DNA of 64,000 nucleotides from Cinclus cinclus (taxonomy: Eukaryota > Chordata > Aves > Passeriformes > Cinclidae), in NCBI RefSeq assembly GCF_963662255.1, contig NC_085052.1, positions 7,257,307 to 7,321,306 of the forward strand, in the 5' to 3' direction. The notes under the pieces are model-generated. The model saw only the letters and a list, made by a program, of their open reading frames with translations, had not been told where the DNA came from and did no database searches. Both the position numbers and the translations under genes were made by a program. Positions 29,601 through 41,200 of this stretch are shown here, piece by piece (positions within the stretch are counted from its first letter, which is position 1; each line of letters begins with the position of its first letter).

Positions 29601-32028
29601 TGCTGACAGGTAGCTTGCTAAAAATTCTGCTAATGCTCTTATGTTTATAACCAGTCCCCCAGCAAACTCTCAGACCATGGAGCTCAAGGCACCCTCAGGC
29701 TCTGCCAAGTGGCCACTTGCCTCAGGCAGTCTTTTTCATTTGGGCCAGTTCCCTCTTTCTCTAAAATAACCTTAATTTTACCTTCCTGTTTGCTTGAAAA
29801 CTTATCCCAGTACACTTGCAAGAGTTAACCAGAGAGTAGGACTTAATATCACCATTATAAAATTAGTATTATCTCCAGAAGCATTTTATATTCATATCTA
29901 GAAAGCTCAACTTTGATAATAAATTCGACTGAACAGAATATCACAGCAATTAATTTTAAAGTACTGTTATCAGCAGTAAAACTACATCCAGGCTTCCTTT
30001 CTATGCATATCCCAGGAACCACATATAATGAAACTAATTTATTTTGATTATTGCCTTTTGGGAATCATCAGGCTAACTCTACTACACAAATGTAGGAAGG
30101 AATTTTGGTTATTATGTTAGGAAAAGTGAAAAATTTTCTTCTCCTAGTCATAAGTACATATAATTAAAATACCTACTTAGTTTCTTTTCTGTAATTTATT
30201 TTTTTTTAATAAAGAGCTCACAATTTTAATTTTAAAATCTTGTTGTTGTCCGTTATTTTCTCTACCTTCTGAATTTTCGTGGCATGAAGAATCAGACATG
30301 TTAGCAAGCTTTCACAAATACTTTGTATCAGCTTTGCTTAATTCACTCCCCAACATAAATTTTTTCAATATAATATTGAGTCCATAACTGGCACCATTTT
30401 ATACTTCTCTTTACAGAGAACAAGCATCTTGTAAGCATTACTAACATAATGCTTGCTTTTATGAAATGACAGTATTATAAATACAACCTCAAATTTACAA
30501 AACCAAAGCAAAGAAAGTGAAGAATAATCCTCAGTATGGGAGATTTGATTCATCGGGTTATTTGTATTGTTAACAAGAAGACAGGTCCCCACAAGTATAT
30601 ACAGAGCATAAAAAGTGAACACTGTGAAAATTGGGCAGGATAAATTGGCATTTGGAAGTGCCTTTTATACTGACTGCAGAGGGAGTCCTGAGACAAGATC
30701 TAGTCTCAGCTAACCAGGCATATTGCTTGAAAGGTTCATTCAGAGAGGAACCTAAATTTTAGGTTGGAGAGAATGCAGAAAACGACAGCCTAAAATAAAT
30801 GTCCCAGTTATCCTCAGTAAAACTAGATCCACAGTTGAAATAAGCAGTTATAGCTCGATTGATTTCAGAAGAGCCTGAGCAATATAGCAAGTTGAGATGC
30901 TGGTTCTATGAATAGCTCCTTTGACTTCAGTAGGATTACTCACAGAGCCTGTGAGTAACTACATACAGATGTGTAAGATATTTGCTAAGCAACAGACAAG
31001 AAGATAGCAAAAAAGAAAAATTATCTGTGAATTTAACAACTTTTAAACATACACCATGTAGTCCTGTACATGCATGAATGCTATTACACATTGGGGTACT
31101 TTAATAAGGCATGTTAATATTTCTTGATTTCCTTACATCTGCTGTTGTTGGTTCCTTGCTCACCCTGAAATGCACAGTATTGCTTTAATTCCTTCAAAAG
31201 CTGTTGTTCATGACTACACCATAGTCTCTGTATTGCTAAAATGTGTTGCACTCCATAAGCAATATCATATACACCAAAAGCCATTACTGTCTTTGCTAAA
31301 AGGAATACTTTAAAGTATTGTCATTTGAATAGAAAGCAAAAATGCTCGAGCTGAAATGCACATACTCTCTACATTCATTAGTGCTATCGACATAACTGAA
31401 CTTCCTTGTTGTTATTAGAGTTACCATAGAAATGAGCCTAAAGCTATTACATGAATTGTTACTGCTATTAAGAAGTAGACTACTTCAGTTTCATTTGTCT
31501 ATTTGTAAGAATTTTTGAATATTTAAGAGAATAGAACTACCTTGGTAACAAAATCCAGGCAGAAATGTGGAGGGTTTTTTAAACAAACATAAGCATATTT
31601 AATAAAAAGAAGCAATAACTTGAGTGGCACCCACACACTGTATAAAGCAAGCATTTTCTACAATTCCATGTTTTTATGTTTGTATATGCTATTCTTTCAG
31701 AAAGGCAAATGGTGCACAGCTGACTCTGTAATGAGATGCTATATAAAAATTATATTGACCTTTAAAGTTAGGCAAGCACTTTACACACACGATCCATGCT
31801 TTCAAGCATTTTTACCTAAAAATGCAATCATGCAGTACTTCCTCATTGCTCAAGAGCTTTAGAGTATATTACATGAGGAAATAAGAATCTAAAGCAACTT
31901 TAAAGATATGCACTCTCTCTCTAGCATGTAATTAAAATAATGTAAAAAAAAAAGCAATTTACATTTAAAAAAAGGTACACATCTATTTTAACTAATTGAC
32001 TGATCCAATGTACACAAATGTATATTTC

Positions 32029-32212
32029 AGAGTAGATAGAGGGAAAAATAATTTTATTATCAGGGTGGTGAGACCTTCATGCCTGGGAACATTCAAATTC
32101 AAGCTGGATGAGGCTCTGAGCAGCTTATTCTGGTTGAAGCGGCTCATTGCAGGAGGGTGGGACTGGATGAGCTTTAAAGTCCATCCTAACATAAACAATT
32201 CTGTGATTCTAG
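32029..32212 (+). mobile_element. CR1 LINE 3'-end fragment with internal deletion
   Basis: Plus-strand CR1 end. It begins agagtagataga, passes through cagggtggtgagacc, and then jumps to cctgggaacattcaa, skipping the usual 'actggaacaggttgcccag' block, so there is an internal deletion. It continues with gctggatgaggctctgagca and ends acaattctgtgattctag. It is antisense to the host gene. The 147-codon open frame running through it is fortuitous. Confidence 0.93.
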
Positions 32213-35200
32213 ATAACACATGGCATGTATATTTAGTGTGTCTGAGTGGAGGGAAGATACTTTTATGTATATCAGTGACTACAGACTTTTGGATTAAAGG
32301 TAACAATTCTTTAAAACACCTGATGGGACAAAGAATACAAAAGGTATCTGAGCAGCAACTGGTTTACCTTAGGAAAGGCAAATACTTTGCTAAAGTAACT
32401 CAACTAGAAACTGTGTGGATTATAATCCCATCTGTGTGAGTTTGTTAGTCACCTCAGTGTAATTTTGTCAGCAAAACAAGAAGTTCAAAGCACTATTAAA
32501 AATAAATCATTTGGATGCACATTCTATCTACAGTGCGATGCCTTTCAACCAGAAGTTCATGAGACAAAACCTTTGAGCCACTACCAATCTGGCAGGTAAT
32601 CTATCAAGTTTTCAGTAAAATTATCTATGAACAGATTGTCTTTTCTATTCTGAGCAGAAGACTGAATGAATATTTTAGATATGAAACATGCAGAGATAAC
32701 AAATAATATTCTCTTAATATTTCTTATTTGGCAAATCTGGGTGATCTTTTCTTGTACAAAGGAGGGAAACAGTCAGATGAGAGTTTCATGGATGGTCATG
32801 GATGTGAATTCAGGGTATAAAATGCAAGAGGCCTTACAAATCATTTGGGAGAAAATGACAGCTTTTGGTTTTTCATCCAGTGAACTAAAAAGTCAAATTT
32901 AACTGAGAAAGGTGGTAGTACAAAGATTTGTGAGTCTTTGGAGTAAAAAGAAGGATTGGAGTTTAAAACCTAGAACATATGTCTGATCTTTTAACATAGT
33001 GTAGATAGGCCTCTTCTAAAAAATGCTTTGCTTTTCCTAAATCTTGCAATATTAAGGAACTCCTTTATTGATAAACAAATGTATCTTTGCATTTTTCTAC
33101 TCTTGCATAAATTTCCATACTTAGCTGAAAATCTTGCTCTGTCATGAATGTTCTGAATTCCTTCCATTTTGTTTTGGTTTTTTGGGACTGTGGGTTTTGG
33201 TTTTTCTAATCAAGACTTTAAGGATTTTTTTTATCAAGATACTCCTATAAAAATTATGCTTTGGAAATTATCTCATCGTATTCTGTATTATTCTTTTCAA
33301 GGAACAAGCTCCCTGAGATGAGCAATATTCTACTGCTTTACTTCAGCCCTTCTTAAAAACCTTTTTTAAAATGTCACAAATCCATGGGATGGATGGGTGG
33401 GGGAAAGTGTTAAAGGATGCCAGGCAGGAGGCTGTTCATGTTCTCCTGCTCAAGGTTCCATTGATCATTTTGGAACTATAAAATAAAAGAATGATACTTT
33501 CCATTTTCTCTCAATGCAGAAGGTGAATAACTTTGATGGTATAAGGTAAGACAGTCTATCTGCTGTCCCTTGACCTTTCAGAAGACAGGAGAGAGGAAGA
33601 GAAGCTCACCCAGGAGTTAAAGTATAAATATAGAGTTCAAAAACCTGAGATAAAATATATCTGAAGAGATAGCAATGAAGGTAAGAAAAAAAAATATGAA
33701 CCAAAATTTTGTTATTAGCAAAAAAAATTACCGAAGCTCAAGGTCTTAACTTAAGGAAAAATTATTTCAACTAAATAAATTGAAAGACCTATAGATATGG
33801 GAAAACAAAGTCAAATTCAGTGTAGAAAAACATCAGTTGAAGTATTTTGGAATTAATACAATTTCATATATGCACAGTGTAACAGTTTCTTACATGTACA
33901 TATGATAGAGCATAAATTCAAGCTGCTCAGCAAGATTTGGGCAGTGCTCTAAGCAGTGGAAAGCAAGTATTTGCTGAATGGGCAATGAATTAAGAAAGAA
34001 ACAGGAGGGACAGTTTCTAAATTAGTTGGAAAACTGAGACATTCCCTCTTCACAATGCAAACAACTTGCTCCTGCTTTGTACTGGATTGAGGCCATGCTA
34101 TGTTCAATTTGGAATCAATAACGTTCCAATTTAGCCAAGCATTAAAGTCAGAAGGCAAAACAGGACAAGCTTCAGAATTTTCAGCTACACGTAGAGATCT
34201 AATAATCTTAAAAACAAATCTTCAAAACATTATTGGCTTACCTCAAGAGCCTGATAAAATTCATTACTAAAAGATGACAAGAACTTGATGGTAAAGTTCC
34301 TCCTCCCTCAGGGGAAAGAAAATCAGGGGGAAAAATAAAAGAATTCACAGCTTTTAACAGCATGCTTTTCTGTACTTGTTTGTGTTCTCCTTTTATTTCT
34401 ATTACTATAGTTTGGGTCCATATTGAAGGTAGCATCTAAAGATTCAAGCATTCCTGTCTTAAAAGAATGATCAAAGAGATGAAAAGCTCATCTGCCAAAT
34501 GGGCTCTAAAGTAGATCCTTCAGAAATCTTTTCAACAGTAGATTGTCTCTGTGTGTTATTCATAACAATTCATTTGCAACACTTAATTGCAAAATCTTAT
34601 AAAATATGTTGCATATAGAAAGAAGTTTTCTAGGCTAGACTAAAGGAAAATGTTGCATGGAATGCTATGAAAAACCTGCATTTGACATGAACTGCAGCTG
34701 GTGGTCAAGAGCAGATTGAAAAAAAAAAAAATTTCTTTCAGCATTTGCAATTTATACTGCTACCGAACTCTAGTTAGGAGAGAAAACCAAGTTTCTCTAG
34801 TTATACTCAAGGAAAGCCAAGATTCAAAACCAACCATGAAGCTCTGAGTTCTAAGCCAATTGCCAAGTTTGTCTTTCTCCTTTGCTCTTCTGAAGAAGCT
34901 GATTGATGTTTATGTTGCATTTATCAAACCATTTATTTTAGCTTTCACACAGTCTTAGAAGTACCTTTGATGACATTAGGAAAATAAATCTTGGAAAACT
35001 TCAGAAACTTTTTGTATGAGAATGCTATCTCTATCAAATGATGCCTAAAGACCACATAAAAATATGAAATTTCAAAAACCTAAGAGAGCAATCACAGAAT
35101 ACAGACCGGACCCTCTAGATCTTGAAATGGGTACATTCATATTTGTTATAAAAATCATCAATAAACCAACTTCATTAACATGAGAAATTAAATCAATTAA

Positions 35201-36002
35201 CTACTACTTTCCATCACAACACAGTTTTGCACAGAACTATCAAAGTATTGAGACAAATTTAAATGAAATAATATTAAATCGAATAATGTGGTTTAAAGTA
35301 ACTTTCATCTATATTTTGCAAGTAATAAGAAATAGATGAGAATTTGCCCTCAGAAAATTCTTAACAATGTTCATATGAAAAAAAAAGTACCAAAAGGAAA
35401 TAAGTACCAATAACATACATTTTCTTTTGTAGCACCACTTGAAGCTAAACCCTTGCATTAGTATATTATAATTTCAGTGAAAGAAAATTATAAGTGCTAG
35501 TTACCTGGCGCTTTTAAAGCATATATAAATTCACTGCAGATCTACAGGAAAAAAAGTTATTTAAACATTCACAGTGCCAGTATACTAAGAAAAAAATCAT
35601 TAAGTAGACCAAAGCTTGTCTTAAAAGAAAACCCCTCAAGATTATAGTACATAAAGCAAGTGCTCTTTCTGAAAATCATCAAGATTAGAACTTTCAAGAA
35701 GGAAAAATATCACTGTCTACAAATTTTAGATCACATTTATGAGAGCAAAATGAAAAAAAACCCACAATTATTAGTATACAAGCTTATATGTGTAGCAGCA
35801 TGAAGTTTAACCTCATTTAAGTGTAATGAATTGTTAAGCAGGTAAGAACAAAGATTTGGGCCAGCTTTTCAACATAGCTGTAAGAATTTAGACCACAAAA
35901 GAATAAGGTGATTTTATGTATAAATATTTGCTGAAGATTTCAATTGTGCCACAGGTTTAATGATGAAACTACTGATTCTAATAGAGAGAGAATTTTGCTC
36001 CT

Positions 36003-36224
36003 TTGAGGGGAGGTTCAGGCTGGATAACATTTGTTTACAGAGAAAGTGGTCAAACACTGGAACAGACTTCCTAGCAAGGGGTCAGTGCCCCAAGCTCATC
36101 AGTGTATAAGAAATTATTATTTATCTGGACAATACTCTTAATAATATAGTGTAACCTTTGCTCAGCGCTGAGGTGGTCAGGCTGTTTAATTCTTGGTCAG
36201 CTGAAATATTCTATTCAATTCTAG
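36003..36224 (+). mobile_element. CR1 LINE 3' end close to an ATRNL1 exon
   Basis: Plus-strand CR1 with recognisable segments ggggaggttcaggctggata, agaaagtggtcaaacactgg, gtcagtgccccaagc and atctggacaatactcttaat, ending gctgaaatattctattcaat. This is a well-preserved 3' terminus of a CR1 subtype that ends in ATTCTATTCT rather than ATTCTGTGATTCT. It is antisense to the gene and lies about 235 bases downstream (in gene direction) of the weak donor at 36459. Confidence 0.92.
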
Positions 36225-36459
36225 TCTAAATATGCCACCATAAGGAAAATTTAGCTTTCCACAGCTTAGTGCTGTAATTCCTTTAATTTTTGACAGGAGT
36301 AAGAAATAAAATTTCCTTCTTCAGCATAAAATAGTCAAGGATATAAAATGAGCATTTAAATTGCATATACAGGAGAAAGGAGGGGAGTGATTGCTCAGCA
36401 AAATTCTCAACTTATTCTGAAAGATAAAGGTACTGCAACAATCTTAAAGTTATTGATAC

Positions 36460-36538
36460 CTCTCTCCGTCGAGAAGCCCAGCAGGTTTGTTTGATTTTCC
36501 AAACGACAGCAGCTACCAGCAGTAAGGATAAGAAACAG
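36460..36538 (-). CDS. ATRNL1: ATRNL1 coding exon: transmembrane helix and basic cytoplasmic stop-transfer
   Basis: Next exon of the same gene on the minus strand, 79 nt. The acceptor is a 13-T run followed by gtaattgcag. The first base, C, completes the serine codon begun in exon 50924-50985. Twenty-six codons follow: CFLSLLLVAAVVW, then KIKQTCWASRRRE. This is the rest of the membrane helix, a short positively charged cytoplasmic anchor and the start of the tail, and it matches attractin/ATRNL1 essentially residue for residue from memory. The exon ends on a whole codon (GAG). The donor, GAG|gtatcaat, is weak: +5 is C instead of G. In the family the next residues lead to the MASRPFA motif, which is associated with MGRN1-type E3 ligase function; that exon is not visible in the 36 kb to the left. 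No frameshift or stop is present, so the exon looks functional. Confidence 0.96.
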
Positions 36539-37610
36539 CTGCAATTACAAAAAAAAAAAAATATTGATTGTAGCTTGTGAAAATCTTATATTTTTAGGGT
36601 ATCAAAGGTAACAAAAAGACATTCTAGCATGAAAAAATAAACCTCGGAAACTGGGGAAAACTAAACCCTACCAGAATTACAAGGAGTCAACCACCCACAT
36701 TCAAAGTCAAAAGAAAATCACTGTTTCCATTAGCTTGGATGATGGAAACTCCACTACAGCCATCCACATACCCACAACAGTGTCCACACACAGATATGCA
36801 CTGCATGTTCCACGATTAGTAGATGGAAAAAGAGGGTGAAGTATAGCAAAAAAAAAAAATTATACCAATTAATATTTCTTTCACTTTGCAAATGCTGAGT
36901 AATTTCCTGGGATGCAGGAAGGGTAACTACACGGGGAGTATAATTAGTTTGAGGAACTGGGTTTGCACGTGACAATAGACTTGTGTTATCTTATTGGTAT
37001 TTCCATGGTTAATTGCCCAGCGAAAACATCTCCAAGGACATCACCACATTACAGTTCAAAGACACAACAGAAGAAGAAAAAAAAAAAAAAAGAAAATTGA
37101 ACACCTGCAGTGCATAATCAAAACACATACCTTCTCTCTTGCTTCAATATCTTCGTATTTTGTCATTTAATCCATAAAGTATTTTGGTAGAAAGATCATT
37201 GAACTCTCAACCCCTTTTAGTGTATTTCTGGATGCTGACAAAAGGCTTCTAAAACTGGCACTTGTAATCACTCAGAAAATCTTTCAAATTTTAGACAGTT
37301 TTGTTATATAATTATGTGTATTTACCAATTGTGTGAATGACTTTCACACATATTGGCACTTCTGCTGTACATGGTGCTTTCAATTAATACAACACTAACT
37401 ACTGAATCATACTAGGCATTCACCATTTTTTTTTCTGCCAAAAAACTTCAAAATATATTCCTTAATACAGGAAATAACAAGTTTTCTGGAAGTAGTATAG
37501 TTCAGAGGAGTACTGTGCATAATAAGTGCAAAATAACACTAATGTCTCCCTTTAAAAGCAAGTACAAGGGACTATAAATTTATTTCTGGTGTCTAGGGAA
37601 GCACAGAACT

Positions 37611-37660
37611 AAAAACAAACAAACAAACAAACAAAAAAACCAAACAAAAAAAAAAAAACA
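37611..37660. repeat. CAAA-rich / poly-A low-complexity tract
   Basis: Four to five caaa units, then an A-rich run. On the minus (gene) strand it is T-rich. Confidence 0.93.
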
Positions 37661-38343
37661 CACTGACCACCAGAATAAATTCAGTTTTGCAGGAACATCT
37701 TTTAAGGCTTTTAAGTCAAGGAGTACTTATAAATAGTATTTCCCAGAAATGTTTCCCCTCTTCTACACTGCACAGATGCTGTAGGTCAACATCAGGGTAC
37801 TGATGTGCTGCTATAGACTGGGATGCTGTGCATGAAGTAAGGGACAGCCATCTCACTCTTCTCCTCCTCCACAGTTTTTCCAAAATCCACTAAATTAGTG
37901 AAACAACAGCAACTTTGTTTTCAATTATTAACTCAGTGCTCCTGGAATTTAGAAAAGGTTAATACATGCAGGGGAGCTGGACACAAGAAACTGAGAGCCT
38001 TGCACCGTGTGACTGCTTTATTATGACCAGGAACAGAATCTCCATCCTTACAAAATTCTGTTCCTCACATTTATTAATTTATTGAACAGTTCTCCTAAGT
38101 TAGTGGAATAGAAAATATTCAAGAGTTCTGGCTGAAAGACTTCAGACAAATTGATTTTGTGCTCTGTATGTCAGTGGAGTGGGTCACACACTGAATTTTC
38201 TTGTCATCAGTCAAAACATCAATTACTTGCAAAGCTAAAATCAGAAATGAATGTCTCAAAGATACACCCATAAAATACTATAAACCATTGGAATTTACAG
38301 CACAGATAATGTGATTTTTGTATAATCTTTTCTTGGCAAGTAA

Positions 38344-38384
38344 ATATATATATATATATATGTATGTATATATATATATATATA
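38344..38384. repeat. TA dinucleotide microsatellite
   Basis: About 20 TA units with a central tgtatgta interruption, lying 160 bases left of the ancient CR1 remnant. Confidence 0.97.
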
Positions 38385-38544
38385 AATTTTTTTGGAGGGG
38401 GTTAAATAAAAATAGAAGGGGGAAAAAAACCCAAAATTCATGCTAAAGAAAAAAGGACATGGAAAACAGAGTTTGTGAAATTAACCTAGTTCCAGGAGGT
38501 GGTGAGATAACATCCTTGGGTTATGTAGGGCAATAAAAATTAAA

Positions 38545-38960
38545 GCTGACTGCAAAGGATCTCACAATACAGAGTGACTTGGCAATAAAATAAGAGAATG
38601 AAATTCAGTGACAATGAACTGAAGGCAATGTGCACAAGAAAAAAAAAATAACAAAACCACCACAACTAGCTACAAATACACAATGATAGGTTTTAAATTA
38701 GCAATTACCACTCTAGAAAATGATCTTGAAGTCACTGCAGATAGTTCTTTGAACATATCAACTGAATGTTTAGTAGCAGTCAAAACAGAAAATAGGATGT
38801 TGAAAGAGATTAGAAAAGGAATAAAGAGCAAACCAGAAAGCATTGGGATGTCAGTGCATAAATCTACAGTATGCCTGTACCTTGAAGCAACCATCACCTT
38901 ATCTCTATAATACTTAAAAGGTATAAAGGAAAGCAGTCAGCTTGGCCAGGGGAATGAAAT
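38545..38960 (+). mobile_element. Ancient CR1/L3-like LINE ORF2 C-terminal remnant
   Basis: Plus strand. It begins tgcaaaggatctcacaatac and gtgacttggcaataaaat, then a short open stretch MKFSDNELKAMCTRK (from 38598), a frame break, and an open frame at 38683-38910. That frame includes DLEVTADSSLNIST, NRMLKEIRKGIKSK and VHKSTVCLYLE. These follow the CR1 reverse-transcriptase C-terminal blocks I know as 'MKFN..KCK..H', 'DLGV.VDSSL', 'NRMLG.IRKGI' and 'LYKS.VRPHLEY', in order and spacing. The open frame is therefore a decayed transposon fragment, not a host gene. The 3' part (to about 38960) still shows traces such as ggtataaaggaaagcagtca. The right boundary is uncertain. Divergence suggests an old insertion, well before most avian CR1 copies here. 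Confidence 0.87.
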
Positions 38961-40289
38961 GGTAGGAGAAATAAGTTCTCTTTGGCTTTGAAACAATAGG
39001 GAGTTGAAGGAAGCCATGATAAATACATTAACATCACAGGCAAAAATGTAAAAGACCAGCAGGATGGGTGTAGATGGACGCTCTCCAGTCCCCCATTATA
39101 CTTATCTCCTCCTTGTGACAGATATACATATATATTTTAAAAAAAGTGCAGTGCAAATTAAATTAATTAAAAATTGGCCATTTGGCAGATAAAAAAGAAA
39201 CTGTCAGAAGGGAACCAACATCAGAAAAGGGAACTTGTAGATGGGTTGCAAAGCTCCCATAGTTTCAGGGACACGCAGCTTTGATGGGACAATTATACAA
39301 TAGCTGAGAGGTCCATGCATGACACAGAGACAAAAGTGGTTAATAATGGTTAATGGCACAGAGCATAAAGAGATTCTACAATGGTAATTTTTAAAATTTT
39401 TAGATTTTTTTTTTTTTTAATACATAATCACTTCTAAGTTTTGTTTTTGTGAACAAGGAAGTCAGGCCTCATTTACATTGCAAAGGATTTATTTTCCCCT
39501 TGGAATGAAGCAATTCCCAAACCATGACAATTCACTCTGAATTACTGCTGGGATACTGAAACCAAAAGAGTGAAAACAACCTTAAATACTCAGGTGCACA
39601 GTAGTAAGCAGCACTTGAGATATAAATTGATCTCTCTACAAGGTACTGCCAAAATAGATACTATCAGACTTGTTCTTAAAGCTCTGCCATTGGCATTTTC
39701 TGAAAGGAGACTGGAAAACATGGAGAGAATACAGAGAAAAAAGCACAAAATGTGTTCAAAATCTAGACAAAATCTTTTGCTGACAGCAACTTCACAAATT
39801 AATCATTTCACTTTTGGAAAAGATCAAGTGGCAACTTGCCTACAGTTAATCCATATGATCACAGATTATGTCCACCATCTCTGACTCTCCAGTTGAGACT
39901 CTGAGTGACAACCAAATAAACCGATATATGGATAAACACCTTTGCAAAGCACATGAGTTATGAAATGATAACCCAGAGTACAAAGTGAATTAATTTCTGA
40001 ACTTACCAATGTAAATCTTCCCAATAAGATAATTGCTAAGTAATGGCTAATTACTAAGCCACTCTTAAAACAACAGCAGCCCAAGCATTATCAAGATTTT
40101 GCGATCTCCAGAACAAAGAAATAAAGTTCCAGAAGGTAATTGTACAGCTTTGCACAGTTTCCCCTTCAAATCACATGGAACAAAACAGGAGGAAGCACTA
40201 AAAAAGCATGCTTGAAAATGAGCAATCCATCACCAGCTGCCTGGATTACAGGTTGGAAGTTATTGTCCTAGCATGACTTTTGGAGACAA

Positions 40290-40450
40290 TAAACAATTGG
40301 AGAAGCCATGAACCATGCAGGAAGAAGTCTTGAACACAGTTTGTGTCCAACACAGCAGAGGAAAGTGGCCAAGGAGGGGCTGCAAGAGAACACCAGGGCC
40401 TAGCAGGGAGGTCTGGGAATGGTCTTCTGGCCCTCCCAGAAGGGCCTTGG
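40290..40450. other. GC-richer intronic patch, unidentified
   Basis: About 160 bases, G-rich, with the inverted pair ggccctcccagaagggcc (perfect arms ggccctcc/ggagggcc are not complete; ggccct/agggcc pair). No family is recognised. Confidence 0.25.
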
Positions 40451-41044
40451 GTAGTATGAAAACAGAAATGGTGATTTAATAGAACAAAGACAAGGGAAAT
40501 TGCAAGGAATAATTACTGACTGTGTAACTATTTTTGCAAGCTACAAAGCAAATTTTTGACTTCCAGAGGTCACATTTAGGCATATTTAGTGCAGACACCG
40601 CTGAGGAAATGAAAGTGTTTTCCATGACTCAGAATTAGTTTCTCAGTGTTTCTTTGAGCAGAAAACTAAAAAATGGTTAGGGGAATTAGTGGATGTGCTG
40701 CTGCTTGGTATGGGCAAACTGAAATAAAAATCTGTAGATAACCTTAAAGAAACTTAAATTGCATAGTAAGTAGAGGGGGAAATCTGTGAAATGTAATGAT
40801 CAGCCTGTTTAGACTAGATGAATTAATGACACATTTGTGACTTAAGCTCTATAAATATATTATAAGTACACTATGGAATTCCTTTTTTTTTCATTACATA
40901 TTAATGCCTATAAATTACACATTGTATCAAAATAATGCTTTTTCAAAAGAGAAATCATTTACTTTTTGAAGGAATGTAAAGGAACTGTTTCATGAGCTAA
41001 GTATAAATATTTTAAGAATCAAAACTGTAAACGGAATGCAAACA

Positions 41045-41200
41045 GAACAAAACAAGCGCCGTCATCCTGTCCCCATGCTCCAGCACGTGACGGACCCATC
41101 CTTGTGTTCCAAGGGGAATTCCTGCACTGCTGGCTCAGTGAGAATCTGGAATGGGCTTTTGAGCCAACCCCTGAGTGCCCCTGTGGACCAACCCTGAGTT
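41045..41200. other. GC-richer intronic patch with several CpG
   Basis: Contains gcgccgtcatcc and cacgtgacggac, including a cacgtg E-box. CpG is otherwise rare in this window. No coding or repeat identity seen. Confidence 0.3.

Larger units (their letters stand above)
1..36459 (-). other. ATRNL1: ATRNL1 downstream intron, partial (at least 36 kb)
   Basis: Everything left of the exon at 36460 reads as intron. It begins with the weak donor gtatcaat and runs off the window. Recognised contents are CR1 copies at 10740-10835, 24895-25056, about 25480-26110, 32029-32212 and 36003-36224, plus simple repeats. Stretches 1-10739, 10836-24894, 26623-32028 and 32213-36002 hold AT-rich unique sequence in which I recognise no gene or RNA, only short homopolymer or CAAA tracts. 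I looked for the exon coding the tail with the MASRPFA motif and did not find it. Confidence 0.8.

Noticed and set aside
31996..32439. Longest open frame in the window (147 codons, plus strand)
   Set aside because: It runs straight through the CR1 3' end at 32029-32212 and unrelated intron. There is no splice context or recognised family, and it is antisense to the gene.
35090..35125. Possible inverted CR1 tail (aatcacagaatacag...ccctctagat)
   Set aside because: Too short, and the following bases do not continue the CR1 pattern.
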